From positions 1-64,000 of the forward strand of contig WHVA01000110.1 in NCBI GenBank assembly GCA_015179125.1: a stretch of DNA of 64,000 nt, written 5' to 3'. Positions 21,035-32,458 of the stretch are shown piece by piece (position 1 is the first letter of the stretch; each line of letters begins with the position of its first letter). The notes beneath the pieces are model-generated. The model had not been told where the DNA came from. It saw only the letters and a program-made list of their open reading frames with translations, and searched no databases. The translations under genes and the position numbers were made by a program. Source of the DNA: Gautieria morchelliformis. Its lineage: Eukaryota > Basidiomycota > Agaricomycetes > Gomphales > Gomphaceae.

Positions 21035-24000
21035 ATGATTGAAGCGTTGGGAGCGAGCCCTTCCCAAACACTTGTGGTTGAATCCATTACCTCTCCAAAT
21101 TCGCTGAACCTCAAGGTAGAGATCCAGACAACAGACACTGCTGAGGTCAAAGGAGTGACTGCACTCCTTGACAGCGGTGTGACTGGGTTGTTCATCAACA
21201 GCGAATTTGTCGCCACTGAGAAGTTAATCATGCGATCACTCACGTGCCCTGTCCCTGTGTACAATGTTGATGGCACTCCCAATGAGGGTGGAGCAATTCG
21301 CAATGTTGTTGATGTCATCCTGCAATTCCATGACCACTCTGAACGTGCTGCCTTTGCCATTACAAACCTTGGGAAGCACAAGATGATCATCAGCTATCCA
21401 TGGCTCCGGGAGCACAACCCTGAGGTTAACTGGCGAACGCAGGAGGTGACACTGAATAGATGCCCTGCACAGTGCCACACCTGCAGAGCAACATTGCGGG
21501 AAGAGCAGAGGGAGAAGGCGAGGATACATGCATGCCACATGGGCCCCCTGCCTCAGATGGTGGAAGAGGAAGAGGGCGACACAGAAGGAGATGAGCCAGG
21601 TGATGTTGAGCCCCTTCTGGAGCCAGGCGACTGCCTGTTTGCGACTGTGTCCATGCCCAATGTACCTGTACCCATTATCTCAGCCACCACAACCACTTCA
21701 CAGCAGCTAGCTGAGAAGGCCCTTAGCAGTGTACCCCCAGTGGAAAAGGAACTCATCCCTCTATACCTCTGTGACTTTGAGGATGTCTTTGCTAAAGAAT
21801 CTTTTGATTCACTTCCTGAATGCAGGACATGGGACCATGCAATTGAGCTGGATCCAGGAGCCAAGCCATCTGCATGCAAGGTTTACCCACTTGCCCCCAG
21901 TGAACAGTCACAGCTAGATGAATTCCTGCAGGAGAACGTGCGCACTGGCCGCATTTGCCCCTCGAAATCGCCTATGGCCAGCCCAGTGTTCTTCATCAAG
22001 AAGAAGGATGGGTCGCTGCGACTGGTCCAGGATTATCGCATGCTCAATGCCATGACAGTGAAAAATCGCTACCCCCTTCCCATCATTTCCAAGCTGATTG
22101 CGCAGCTTCGTGGAGCGAAATACTTCACCAAACTAGATGTGTGATGGGGCTTTAATAATGTGCAGATAAAGGATGGCAATGAGTGGAAGGCTGCGTTCCA
22201 CACTAATCGCGGCCTCTTTGAACCCCTTGTCATGTTCTTTGGACTCACAAACAGCCCTGCGACATTCCAGACCATGATGAACGACATCTTCCAAGACCTC
22301 ATAATGGAAGGGCATGTGTGTGTGTACCTGGATGACATCCAGATCTTCACCGACACCCTTGAGGAGCATCGCCGACTTCTGCGAATAGTCCTTGAGCGCC
22401 TACAGCAGCACAAGCCCTATCTTCGCCCTGAGAAATGCGAATTTGAGCGAACAAAGATTGAGTACCTGGGGCTCATTGTGTCACATGGCAAGGTGGAGAT
22501 GGGCCCCATCAAGGTCGCAGGTGTCATGGACTGGCCAACCCCAGCAAATCGCAAGGAGGTGCAGGCCTTCCTGGGATTTGCCAACTTTTATCGCTGGTTC
22601 ATTGAGGGCTTCTCACATCATGCACGACCCCTGTTCGAGCTCACCAAGAAGGATATACAATGATCATGGGGTGATCGCGAACAGCAGGCATTTGATGGGC
22701 TGAACCTGCGATTCACATCAACACTGATCCTGCACTTTGCAGATGACAATCAACCATACCGGGTGGAGGCTGACAGTTCAGATGTTGCCACTGGTGCAGT
22801 CCTGCCCCAGCGATCTCCAGATGACGACAAATGGCATCCCATTGCGTTTTACTCCAAGAGTCTCACTCCGTGGAGCAAAATTATGAGATTCATGACAAGG
22901 AGATGCTGGTGATTATTTGTGCCCTAGAGGAATGGCGACATTTCCTTGAAGGCACTAAGCATCGCATTGAGATCTGGACAGACCACAAGAACCTGGAGTA
23001 CTTTCGCACTGCAAAGAGGCTTAATCGCAGGCAGGCTATATGGTCCCTCTACTTGTCGTGTTTTGATTTTGAGCTTCACCATCGGCCTGGTGTCACGATG
23101 GGCAAGTCAGACGCATTGTCGCGGCGCTCAGACCATGGGTCAGGATCAGATGACAACAGCGATTTGACACTCCTACGCCCAGAGCTGTTCATTGTTCGCA
23201 CCTTGGAAGGGCTCACCCCGGTGGGGGAAGAACGTGGGATTATTTGCGACGTGAAGAAGGCATTTGGGGATGGGTCACGGGAGGATGAGGTTGCAGGGGC
23301 GGTAAAGAGGCTGCGAGAGTCTGGTGGGAAATCGCTGGTGTCTGCAGAGTGGGCTGAGGTGGATGGGTTGATCACATTCCGAGGTAAAGTTTACGTTCCA
23401 GATGTACAGGACCTCAGGCAATGAATTGTCACCCAGCACCATGATTCGCAGGTCGCTGGTCACCCTGGGTGATTGAAGACCCTCGAGCTCGTCTCGCAAA
23501 ATTACTGGTGGTCCCACATGTCGCGGTATATTGGCGAGTACTCCAAAACGTGTGACTTGTGCCTGCGAACAAAGGCACAATGGCAGCCACCCCTCGGTGA
23601 ACTCCACCCGCTCCCTGTCCCTGAAGCTCGCTGGGATACGATCAGTGTTGACTTCATTGTGGAACTTCCTGACACACATGGTTACAATGCTGTGATGAAT
23701 GTAGTGGACTCGGTATCCAAGCGGGCACACTTCATCCCCACCAACACTACGATCACTGCAGCTGGAGCAGCGCGACTTTTCCTACACCATGTCTGGAAGC
23801 TGCATGGCCTCCCGCGAACAGTGGTGTCGGATCATGGGGTCCAGTTTGTGCGTGAATTCACTCTTGAGTTTTATCCCCTGCTGGGAATTCGCATCACAGC
23901 CTCCACAGCATACCACCCGCAGACTGATGGGCAGACGGAGCGACTCAATCAAGAGCTGGAGCAGTACCTTCAACTCTTTGTCAATGAGCGACAAGACAAC

Positions 24001-24417
24001 TGGGATGACCTCTTGCCCATGGCTGAGTTCCAGTACAACAACCATGTGCATGCTTCCACCCGTCAATCGCCCTTCATGCTGGACACTGGGGGGCACCCAC
24101 GAATGGGCTTCGAACCACATCAACCCCCATTCAACCTTGAGTCTGTCAACGAATTCAAGGAACACATGGAGGAGTCACTGTCAGAAGCGAAGTCGGCACT
24201 GGAAAAGTCGAAGGAGGACATGGCAACATACTATAATCGCCGACAGGAGCCAGCACCTACATTTTTGCCAGGCGACAAGGTTTACCTTGATGCAAGTGAT
24301 ATACACACCACCTGTCCTTCGAAAAAGCTAGCTCATCGGCGACTTGGCCCCTACATTGTCGAACACAAAGTTGGGTCACAAGCCTACCATCTCACCGCGG
24401 AAGGTATCTCTATATAG
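21035..24417 (+). pseudogene. Ty3/gypsy pol (protease-RT-RNase H-integrase), decayed
   Basis: Second gypsy lineage, different from the fragments at 1 and 19970. Domains in order: aspartic protease (ALLDSGVTGLFINS, about 21160); RT (FFIKKKDGSLRLVQDYRMLN, YFTKLDV, CVYLDDIQIF at about 22320); RNase H ([23 protein letters not shown]); integrase HHCC (HHDSQVAGHPG, CDLCLRTKA), DDE core (SVDFIVELP, VSDHGVQF, DGQTERLNQELE) and a GPY/F-type module (RRLGPYIVEHKVG). Lesions: TGA at 22142-22144 and 22661-22663, a frameshift near 22875, and TGA near 23422 and 23473. No gag, LTR or primer site is recognised. The 3' end is cut at about 24398 by the promoter-like repeat, so the last stop is not native. Confidence 0.92.
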
Positions 24418-25350
24418 GTTTCTGGCCATGGGTTCTGCCAGGTCGACAGGTATTCATAGCATCCTATATCAGTGCCGAAACATGGCACAATTACAAGCCG
24501 GAAGGGTCTGATCAAACATTGGATGTAAAAGAATTAAAATTAGCAATACAACGTCGAAGCATCAGATATAGTTAGCCTGGCTCGGGCGAGTAATTGAGCT
24601 CTGGCTTCTTGCCAGGAATTTGTTAGCAGATACGATTTGCCTGGGCGGCATGGTCGCCATGATCCGTTTAAAACTTGTCGTCAAGTAAGCACACTTGGCA
24701 CTCAGTGACGACTCAGTGCCGTGTCAGGGCCACACCACATGAGAACCAACTGCAACAAGCTCACTGGTGTATTAAGATGATGCTCCAGTGTGTCACCTTT
24801 GAAGAGGAAGTGAGATGAGATGATATAAGAGATCTAGCCTGGCCAGTTCAGATCAACGCCATGAATGTGGCTGTAATTCTACCGCGATGCTGGATGACCT
24901 CAGCAGATGTATCAGCTCGTGCCAATGTTGCTGGATACTGTATGGGGCCACGCGTTGATTCTCATTTTGGCGGCATGCGCATGTCCTGTACGACGTGAGA
25001 CGAGGTCTTATGAAGAGACCACGAATTTCAATGGAGCACCATCACATGGTATCCGCGCGATATTGTACACTCGCGGTATGATGACATAGAGGCTGTGCCT
25101 GGTATCCAGGAAGCTACTGAGGTGATCTGAGATGTGCTTGTGGGTCTATCGGTATGATATATTAGTATGAAGACAACGCGACCTGACAGGAATCTACAGT
25201 ATTGGACATCTGGGATGCTTTTGCAGCCATCCGCTGTCGTGAATCATAATGTCAGCTCCGTTGAAACACCGTAACAAGCCAAACTGGTTGGATCCACAGC
25301 CAAACGATGCAAGCAACATTACCCAGATACACTTCATCGAGTTTCATGAA
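24398..25350 (-). repeat. Duplicated promoter region of the DUF6533-like gene, copy 2
   Basis: Matches 63085-64000 at roughly 90% by eye over more than 900 bp, in the same orientation. In gene sense (minus) it ends at a TATATAGAG box followed by TTCCGCG, where the gypsy fragment replaces the transcription start and coding part. It is therefore an orphan promoter with no gene attached. Confidence 0.7.
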
Positions 25351-25534
25351 TTTCCATGCATGGCGTTATCGACCGGATACTGGCGATTCTGAGCGAATTG
25401 AGGCTTTGTCGTACTTGGTCACATCAAAATGTTGGCAAGGCCAAGCGCTACAAACACAGACAACATGCAACATCAACGCCTGACTCTATAGCTATCACGA
25501 GCAGCATGAGCATGACACAGACACAATATATGGA

Positions 25535-25952
25535 CGGCACTGGTTTCCTTGGGGAGCTCGCAGGGTCGGACCACACCAGTGCACCGCACCCGCACCGCAT
25601 GATATGCGCTTCACACGCGACGCAGGCACGGAGGCACGTGCGGGCAGTCCGGCTGGATTATGATTTATGGCTTAGTGGGCAATGGGGCGATATATGACAG
25701 GACAGACCGAGATGGACGACGGCAAACCAACACGCACAGCACGAGGGGACGGGACGTCACAACAATACGAGACGGTAACGCAGCAGAACACGTCGATATT
25801 TAAAATGTAGGTAGGGCTTTGATCCAGATTCCCTGGCCAGGATCCTGATCCTGCATTGGGTGGGTCGTCTTGTGTGGATGTCCCTCCCTTTCTACCCCAT
25901 CCGTGCGCACCCTTGTTCTATTGTTGGTTGCTGAGCTATGTGAAGCACCCTT
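25535..25952 (-). repeat. Composite repeat X: tail and 3' part of R1, minus sense
   Basis: Inverted match to 7040-7425. It continues at 31708 after the copia-1 insertion; the target CCCTT is duplicated at 25948-25952 and 31708-31712. Confidence 0.8.
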
Positions 25953-26567
25953 TAATATAAATCAGAGTAAGGGGTTGGGGTCGAGTGAATAATGATGTGA
26001 TAAAGATCTCAAGCAGTGTTCTAGTGAGAGATAAGAGCAATGTTCTAGAGTTCTAGATTTAAGCAATGTTCTTGGTGCAATAAGAGTTGAGGAGGAAACA
26101 ATAATAGTCCAAAGAAGCTTATGACTCGAAGCTCTAGGGAAAAAGATTGTTAAGTCGCTTGTTTATTCGTATCTAGAGTCCAAGTATTTAAGCAGTGTAG
26201 GATAGGGGGAAATAATCATGTGTGAGTGTAATAATCATGTGAAATATGATGCTACTTAGGGGATAGGAGCATAATGATGTCAACAGTGATGCAACAGCTC
26301 CTATATGGCTAATCTCTTCATAAATGATGGAGATGATGCAATAAATGATGTCAGACCAGTGGAATGATGACTCGACTCGATAATAGGCATGAAAATGAAC
26401 TCTTAACTCAATGGTACGCATGTCTGCGCCTCGACTCGATGTTTGACTCATGGTACGCATGTATGCGCCTCGACTCGACTTGGAATGATGGGAAAATAAG
26501 GTGAGTGATAAGAGAAATGAGAAGTGAGATTGTTCTGATTGAAACTGTCCTTCCTCCTCCAATAACA
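25953..26567 (-). repeat. 3' LTR of copia-1 (615 bp)
   Basis: Identical by eye to 31093-31707. Contains a direct repeat TGGTACGCATGT.TGCGCCTC near 26412 and 26450. The polypurine tract GTTTGAGGGGGAG (26580-26568, minus) abuts it. Confidence 0.95.
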
Positions 26568-26574
26568 CTCCCCC

Positions 26575-29500
26575 TCAAACTCGACGTATTCCTAGGAATT
26601 CTAGGATATGGAGATGTTTGCGTGGAGATAATGGCTTTGTGAGAATGTCCGCAGGATTGTCCATCGCAGGGATATAATGTAGTTTGATGTTCCCATTGGT
26701 GATCTGTTCCTTTGTGTAATGGAAGTGAACATCGATATGTTTTGTGCGACTGTTATTGATGTTGTCTTGGGAAAATGCGATGGAGGATTGGTTGTCGGTA
26801 AATATGGTGATGGGAGCAAGGTTATGCTGAAAATCTTTTCCCATTCTTATAAGCCATATTCCTTCTGCTGATGCAAAGGATCCTGCAACCAGTTCCGATT
26901 CCATCGATGATCGGCTCACAAGATTCTGTTTCTTTGATGCCCAAGAGATAGGGCCACCATTGAACATAAAAACCCATCCTGTGGTAGACTTCCTATCATC
27001 CTTGTCTCCTGCGAAGTCTGCGTCTGTGAATCCTGCAAGTCCATGAGCATATCCCTTTGTGCCATTACCATGACTTGAGAATGTGATGCCAAATTCTTTT
27101 GTGTTGATTAAGTAGCGTAGAATTCGTTTGGCAGCTTCCCAGTGAGTGATGTTGGGTTTGGATGCAAATTGTGCACATTTGTTGACTGCATAGGATATGT
27201 CTGGTCGAGTGGCCACTGCACAGTAGTTGAGACTTCCAATCAATGATGAATAAGATATATCCATAATATCATTTGGATTGGTGGAGATTCTGAATTCGAT
27301 GTTTGGGTCCATGGGTGAGTTTGTAGCACGTCCAGCTGTAACATCGAATCGTTTTGAAATAGAGTTGATAAAGGATGGTTGGGAAATGTGAATGGTGCCC
27401 AGTTCTTGATTCCTGATGATTCGAATTCCCAAAAGCCGGCTTGGTTCACCTAGGTCTTGGATGTCAAAGCTCCCCCTCACATCTCTGATCATTTTCTCCA
27501 TTGTTTCCTTGGAATTTGCAGCCATTAATCCATCATCCACATACCAGCCCACTACAGCCACCTCTCCTTTGTCTCCAAACCTGAAAAACATTGTTTGATC
27601 TGCTTCCCCTGCCTTGAACCCCATCTTCTCTAATTCCTTCCTCAAAGTATTGTGCCACACTCTTCCTGATTGTTTCAACCCATAGATCCCCTTGTTTAAC
27701 TTGCAGACAAGATGTTCCTCTCCTGGCTTGATAAAACCCTCTGGTTGGCGCATATACACAGTGTCCTCAAGTTTGCCATTGAGATATGCGCCCTTTACAT
27801 CCACATGGCGCAGTTCAAGGTTGTACTTGCAACCTAATGCAAGAATGAGTCGAATTGAGGTTAATCTGATAGTGGGGGAGAATGTTTCTTGATAATCGAT
27901 GCCTGGAACTTGTGAAAAGCCTTGTGCCACTAGTCTTGACTTGAAATTGTTTATATCGCCTATATTGTCTCGTTTGACTCTGAAAACCCAACGGCATCCT
28001 ATAATATTCGTGTTCGGAGGACATTCGACCAGGGTCCAGGTATAGTAACCTGTGAGTGTGTCGTATTCCACCTCACATGATTTCCTCCACTGTGATGCAT
28101 TTTCCGAGCTCATAGCCTCCTTGTAGTTGCTTGGTTCATCCTCTGCAAGAGTCACGAATGCTGCTTCCACCTCCTCAAGTTCCTTCCTCCCATGCGCCAT
28201 AGCAATCATCTCCTTCATCAGTGCTGCGTGTCTCCTTCCTCTTCCATACTCCACATTCGATGGATCCATCCATGGACCTTTGGAAAAATCCTTTGGAGCG
28301 ATTTCTTCTTCAATTTCTTCCTCTTCTGCCTCTCTGTCTTCTTCCTCTGTTCTCAGCTCCACTCCTTCGATCTCTTCCTCATGCTCTATCTTCTTCTCCT
28401 CCTCTTCAACTTGTTGTAATATTCCAGTGGTATCAGTCCTGTCAACGAATGGTAATTCTTCATCATACTGCCATTCCTGTACAGGCCTCGGCTCCTCAGG
28501 CTGGAAAATAACAGGGAGTCTGGATTCACGTTGCCAGAGCATAGGTGTGTCGTCTGCATCGGTTCCATGAATAGAAACTCGTTCTATGTGATTCAGCTCA
28601 TCAAAGACAACGTCCCTGGACTTCAGCAGTGTATGTGTGCGTGGAACCCAGACCTTGTAAGCCTTGGAATTGTCGAAATATCCAACAAATATTCCTTCCA
28701 CTGACTTGTAATCTCCCTTTCTCCTTGTTGCTTTAGGAATCAAGGCCCAGCACTTGGAGCCATAAGTGCGAAGCCAATTCACCTTTGGTTTTACTAGCCA
28801 GAAGGCCTCATAAGGTGATTTGTTGATCCTATGATGCAGAATTCGATTTTTGACAAAATTGACCGTGTGCACTCCAGAGACCCAAAATCGATTCGAGAGT
28901 CCAGCATCATGCTGAAGGGTTAATGCTCCTTCTTGAAGGGTCCTGTTGTACCTTTCAGCAATGGCATTATGCTCTGGAGTATAGGGAGAAGTGGTTTGAT
29001 GAGCGATTCCAAGGTCTTTGCATAACTTCTGAAATTCCTTCCCCATATATTCTCCTCCATTATCTGTCCTCACTCTCCTCACATCCTCTCCTTTCTGCTT
29101 CTTCAACCATGCAATATATCCCTTGAATGAGTTGGTAACAGTGGCACATTCCTTGTTCTTCAAGAAATCAATACTGACATAGCGAGTTTTGTGATCAATC
29201 CAGGTCACAAAATATCGAAAGCCATTGATGGAGACGTCGAATGGACCACAAAGGTCAGAGGAAATGGTATCTCCAATTTTCTCTGGTAATTCTTCTGTAC
29301 TTTTGAAAGGTGCGCGTGTTTGCTTGCCAAAGGGACAGTTTGAGCATTGGCTCATGTACTGGTCCTCCTCCACATCAGGGAGTCCATCAACTGTCTGCAA
29401 CCTCGACATAGTCTCCAGTGTTGATGGTGCGGCATGTGCAAGCCTATGATGCCAAAGTGTAAGCTCACTTGGCTCACCAGAATATTCCACAGTCTCTACA

Positions 29501-31068
29501 GGGTGTTGAACTGATGTTGCCATATATGCGAATAAATTGTTGATTTTTGTTCCTTTTGCAACAATTTCCCCATTATAGAGCAGTGAAGTGTCCCCTCGAC
29601 TGAAAACCACATCTACATTTGCTGTTGTCATCCTCCCAACAGAAAGTAGATTGGCATCGAGTTTTGGGACAAAAATGACATTTTGCAATGTCAACTCCAA
29701 GGGTGGTAGGTTCATAGACTCATCACTTTGAAGTGTGATGCGAATTGTCCCCTTTTGACTAGCCTCGAAGGCCTCACCACTTGCAGTCTCGACCAATATA
29801 GTAGGAGTCGAGTGGATTTCATCAAAGAGTTCCAATCTGCCGCATATATGACTTGATGCTGCAGAGTCCACCAACCACATATGAGATCTGTCTTGTATGG
29901 CTGATAGAGCTGATGTCTTTGTGGATAAGACAATACTTTTGGATTGGTCTTCTTCTTCAGAGATATATGCCATCATAACAATATTCTTTGTCGATGCATT
30001 GGCAAATCTTGATGATGGCACTGAAGAATTATTTGAAGAATTGTTGGCTCCTGCAGGCACAGTTTGATGCATCTGTGAGGCAGCTGTTGGAGAGTTCCAA
30101 ACAGGAGCTGATCGATTGCCACTTCCTCCCGGCCAAATACCCCCTCTTCCACCTCTTGCAACACTTGCTCCTCGACCCCTGCCTCCCCATGGGTCTTGTC
30201 CTGCCAGCCCCCCTCCTGGTGCGAAACATCTTGAAGCTGAATGACCCTCCTTTCCACAATTATTGCAGTTGTAAAATGGTCTCTGATTGTTATTTGTTGG
30301 ATAGGGGGTGTTCCATGGTTTTGTGGTGGGGTATGCAGAGTTATTAGGTCGTCCTGCACCCTTTGATTGTACCACAAAAGCCGTAGCAGCTTGATTCGAT
30401 ATTTCCACCGCACTTAAATCCGCCTCATGAGCCTCTAGCTTCTCCTCAATGACATCTATGTCCCCAGTGATCATCCTGATGGTTTGAGCGATAGGCCTCC
30501 AGGATTCAGGTACATTCCTGAGGACAGTGGCAGCATGGGTAGAATCAGCAATGATCTCACCCATTTTTGCCAATTGATTCCTGTACTCCTTCATTATAGT
30601 GAGGTAGGAGGAGACAGACTGTCCTTCGGTCATATGATAATTTTCATATCTTGTGCGAATGATGCTGATTTTGCTAGGGTCTGTAGACTCGAATTTCCTT
30701 GTCAGGATTTCCCATGCTATAGCTGAAGATTCAGTAGAGTCGATGGCTGTTTGGAGTTCAGGGGTAATACACAGGAGTATTTGGCTATAAGCCACATTGT
30801 TCCTGTCGTGCCACTCGTCCTGGAGTTGAGTTAATGGAATATTACCAACAGTCTCAACCCCATTGAGGATTACTACAGCCCTGTTGGTGACATCTGGATA
30901 GTCATCTGCTCCTGTGATCATTCTGTAAAGGCCTCTGTCTCGAGAAGTAGCCAACAACTCTCTCTTCCAAGACATCCAGTTATCCTTACTCAGCTTTGGT
31001 TTTATATCCCTAAACTTGTGGATATCATGTTTAGGATGAGGGAGGGCGGTCATGATCTGTTGGGCCAT
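26575..31068 (-). CDS. Copia-1 Gag-Pol polyprotein, 1497 aa, intact
   Basis: One open frame encodes all copia functions. Gag occupies roughly residues 1-260; zinc knuckle CNNCGKEGHSASRC about 269-283; aspartic protease WLVDSAASSHIC about 397-407; pre-integrase HHCC (LWHHRLAHAAPST, CSNCPFGKQ); integrase DDE at about D604 (SSDLCGPF), D669 (RTDNGGEY) and E705 (HNAIAERYNRT); a Glu-rich linker about 880-920; RT with VDVKGAYLNG, GIYGLKQSGR and catalytic YVDD about 1176; RNase H with FTDADFAGD about 1349 and NPADILTKPL at the end. All catalytic residues are present. The ATG lies only 25 bp after the 5' LTR. With the identical LTRs this indicates recent, possibly current, competence. Products act in cytoplasmic virus-like particles and nuclear integration (family knowledge). 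Confidence 0.97.
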   Translation of the reverse strand: MAQQIMTALPHPKHDIHKFRDIKPKLSKDNWMSWKRELLATSRDRGLYRMITGADDYPDVTNRAVVILNGVETVGNIPLTQLQDEWHDRNNVAYSQILLCITPELQTAIDSTESSAIAWEILTRKFESTDPSKISIIRTRYENYHMTEGQSVSSYLTIMKEYRNQLAKMGEIIADSTHAATVLRNVPESWRPIAQTIRMITGDIDVIEEKLEAHEADLSAVEISNQAATAFVVQSKGAGRPNNSAYPTTKPWNTPYPTNNNQRPFYNCNNCGKEGHSASRCFAPGGGLAGQDPWGGRGRGASVARGGRGGIWPGGSGNRSAPVWNSPTAASQMHQTVPAGANNSSNNSSVPSSRFANASTKNIVMMAYISEEEDQSKSIVLSTKTSALSAIQDRSHMWLVDSAASSHICGRLELFDEIHSTPTILVETASGEAFEASQKGTIRITLQSDESMNLPPLELTLQNVIFVPKLDANLLSVGRMTTANVDVVFSRGDTSLLYNGEIVAKGTKINNLFAYMATSVQHPVETVEYSGEPSELTLWHHRLAHAAPSTLETMSRLQTVDGLPDVEEDQYMSQCSNCPFGKQTRAPFKSTEELPEKIGDTISSDLCGPFDVSINGFRYFVTWIDHKTRYVSIDFLKNKECATVTNSFKGYIAWLKKQKGEDVRRVRTDNGGEYMGKEFQKLCKDLGIAHQTTSPYTPEHNAIAERYNRTLQEGALTLQHDAGLSNRFWVSGVHTVNFVKNRILHHRINKSPYEAFWLVKPKVNWLRTYGSKCWALIPKATRRKGDYKSVEGIFVGYFDNSKAYKVWVPRTHTLLKSRDVVFDELNHIERVSIHGTDADDTPMLWQRESRLPVIFQPEEPRPVQEWQYDEELPFVDRTDTTGILQQVEEEEKKIEHEEEIEGVELRTEEEDREAEEEEIEEEIAPKDFSKGPWMDPSNVEYGRGRRHAALMKEMIAMAHGRKELEEVEAAFVTLAEDEPSNYKEAMSSENASQWRKSCEVEYDTLTGYYTWTLVECPPNTNIIGCRWVFRVKRDNIGDINNFKSRLVAQGFSQVPGIDYQETFSPTIRLTSIRLILALGCKYNLELRHVDVKGAYLNGKLEDTVYMRQPEGFIKPGEEHLVCKLNKGIYGLKQSGRVWHNTLRKELEKMGFKAGEADQTMFFRFGDKGEVAVVGWYVDDGLMAANSKETMEKMIRDVRGSFDIQDLGEPSRLLGIRIIRNQELGTIHISQPSFINSISKRFDVTAGRATNSPMDPNIEFRISTNPNDIMDISYSSLIGSLNYCAVATRPDISYAVNKCAQFASKPNITHWEAAKRILRYLINTKEFGITFSSHGNGTKGYAHGLAGFTDADFAGDKDDRKSTTGWVFMFNGGPISWASKKQNLVSRSSMESELVAGSFASAEGIWLIRMGKDFQHNLAPITIFTDNQSSIAFSQDNINNSRTKHIDVHFHYTKEQITNGNIKLHYIPAMDNPADILTKPLSPRKHLHILEFLGIRRV

Positions 31069-31077
31069 GAAAAGTCG

Positions 31078-31092
31078 ATGAGACTCTTAATC
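31078..31092 (-). other. Primer-binding site, copia-1 (tRNA-Lys(CUU) half)
   Basis: Immediately inside the 5' LTR the element reads GATTAAGAGTCTCAT. Its complement ATGAGACTCTTAATC is the anticodon arm of eukaryotic tRNA-Lys(CUU), ending near position 40, so priming by a tRNA half-molecule is likely. The match is from memory of tRNA sequences, not from a search. Confidence 0.6.
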
Positions 31093-31707
31093 TAATATAA
31101 ATCAGAGTAAGGGGTTGGGGTCGAGTGAATAATGATGTGATAAAGATCTCAAGCAGTGTTCTAGTGAGAGATAAGAGCAATGTTCTAGAGTTCTAGATTT
31201 AAGCAATGTTCTTGGTGCAATAAGAGTTGAGGAGGAAACAATAATAGTCCAAAGAAGCTTATGACTCGAAGCTCTAGGGAAAAAGATTGTTAAGTCGCTT
31301 GTTTATTCGTATCTAGAGTCCAAGTATTTAAGCAGTGTAGGATAGGGGGAAATAATCATGTGTGAGTGTAATAATCATGTGAAATATGATGCTACTTAGG
31401 GGATAGGAGCATAATGATGTCAACAGTGATGCAACAGCTCCTATATGGCTAATCTCTTCATAAATGATGGAGATGATGCAATAAATGATGTCAGACCAGT
31501 GGAATGATGACTCGACTCGATAATAGGCATGAAAATGAACTCTTAACTCAATGGTACGCATGTCTGCGCCTCGACTCGATGTTTGACTCATGGTACGCAT
31601 GTATGCGCCTCGACTCGACTTGGAATGATGGGAAAATAAGGTGAGTGATAAGAGAAATGAGAAGTGAGATTGTTCTGATTGAAACTGTCCTTCCTCCTCC
31701 AATAACA
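31093..31707 (-). repeat. 5' LTR of copia-1 (615 bp)
   Basis: Identical by eye to the 3' LTR. In element sense it supplies the promoter. The right-hand TSD CCCTT follows at 31708-31712. Confidence 0.95.
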
Positions 31708-32458
31708 CCCTTGGCCCAAGGTAGGAACAGAAACGAATACTTCTGTACCCACTCACCCACCCACAAACACCGCAATTCGATGTCCTTGTTGGGGCGCCAA
31801 TCCTCGCGTAGCACTCAACGTTCAATCACCTGTCCCGTCTCAAACCGTTTTCCCTCAGATATGGAGTCGCTCTCATGTGCTGTTTCGGTGGGCGTTATAA
31901 GGTATTTGTTCCTAGACGCACAGCCAACGCGCACATGCCTACGTGGTGGCCCAGCACAATCAGCGCTAGGGTCGAATGAGACGCGGAGTCAGAGAAGGAT
32001 GGCGGGAGATCTGATCCCTGGGGTGGAGCTCCAACATTGCAGCGTTTGCGGGAGAGGTGGTGGGGAAAGGCCATGTCGCGCATTAGATATTTTCGGAGAT
32101 ATGTCACATGAGGTTGAGCAACGGCGCATGCGTTGTGATAAGCAAAGCGTGCACGTAGGGTATGTCCTCTTGAGGCGTGGCTTTTATAGTGTCTGGTGTA
32201 CGCTATGGCCCGTGACGACGGATATGTGTATTTCTGTCGATTTCCTGGAAATGTGAATGCGGACGCGTGGCCTAGAATGCTGCTGTAGCTCATAGCTATA
32301 GACGTCGGATGCGGCGGACTGGCGCATATAGTTGATTCGGTGGTGGCCTCCCCTACGCACCTGATGTTAGACGAGCATGTGGGGGACGTTAATCAATGAT
32401 CATGGAGCGCACAGAGCGTACGCGAGCACTGCCGCAGTTGCTATATTGGACTTACGAT
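31708..32458 (-). repeat. Composite repeat X: R1, minus sense (continues 25952)
   Basis: Inverted match to 6315-7050. Ends at CTTACGAT (32451-32458), the left target copy of the MITE. Confidence 0.8.

Larger units (their letters stand above)
25953..31707 (-). mobile_element. Full-length Ty1/copia retrotransposon (copia-1), probably recent
   Basis: A 5755-bp element with two 615-bp LTRs that I find identical by eye, TSD CCCTT on both sides, a polypurine tract, a tRNA-half primer site and one uninterrupted gag-pol frame. In element sense the LTR begins TGTTATTGG and ends TTTATATTA (not the canonical CA). The host sequence is repeat R1, whose intact version at 7040-7100 shows the empty site. 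Confidence 0.97.

Noticed and set aside
28127-28570. 147-codon Ser-rich frame opposite copia-1 gag-pol
   Set aside because: Antisense shadow of the Glu-rich linker of the polyprotein.
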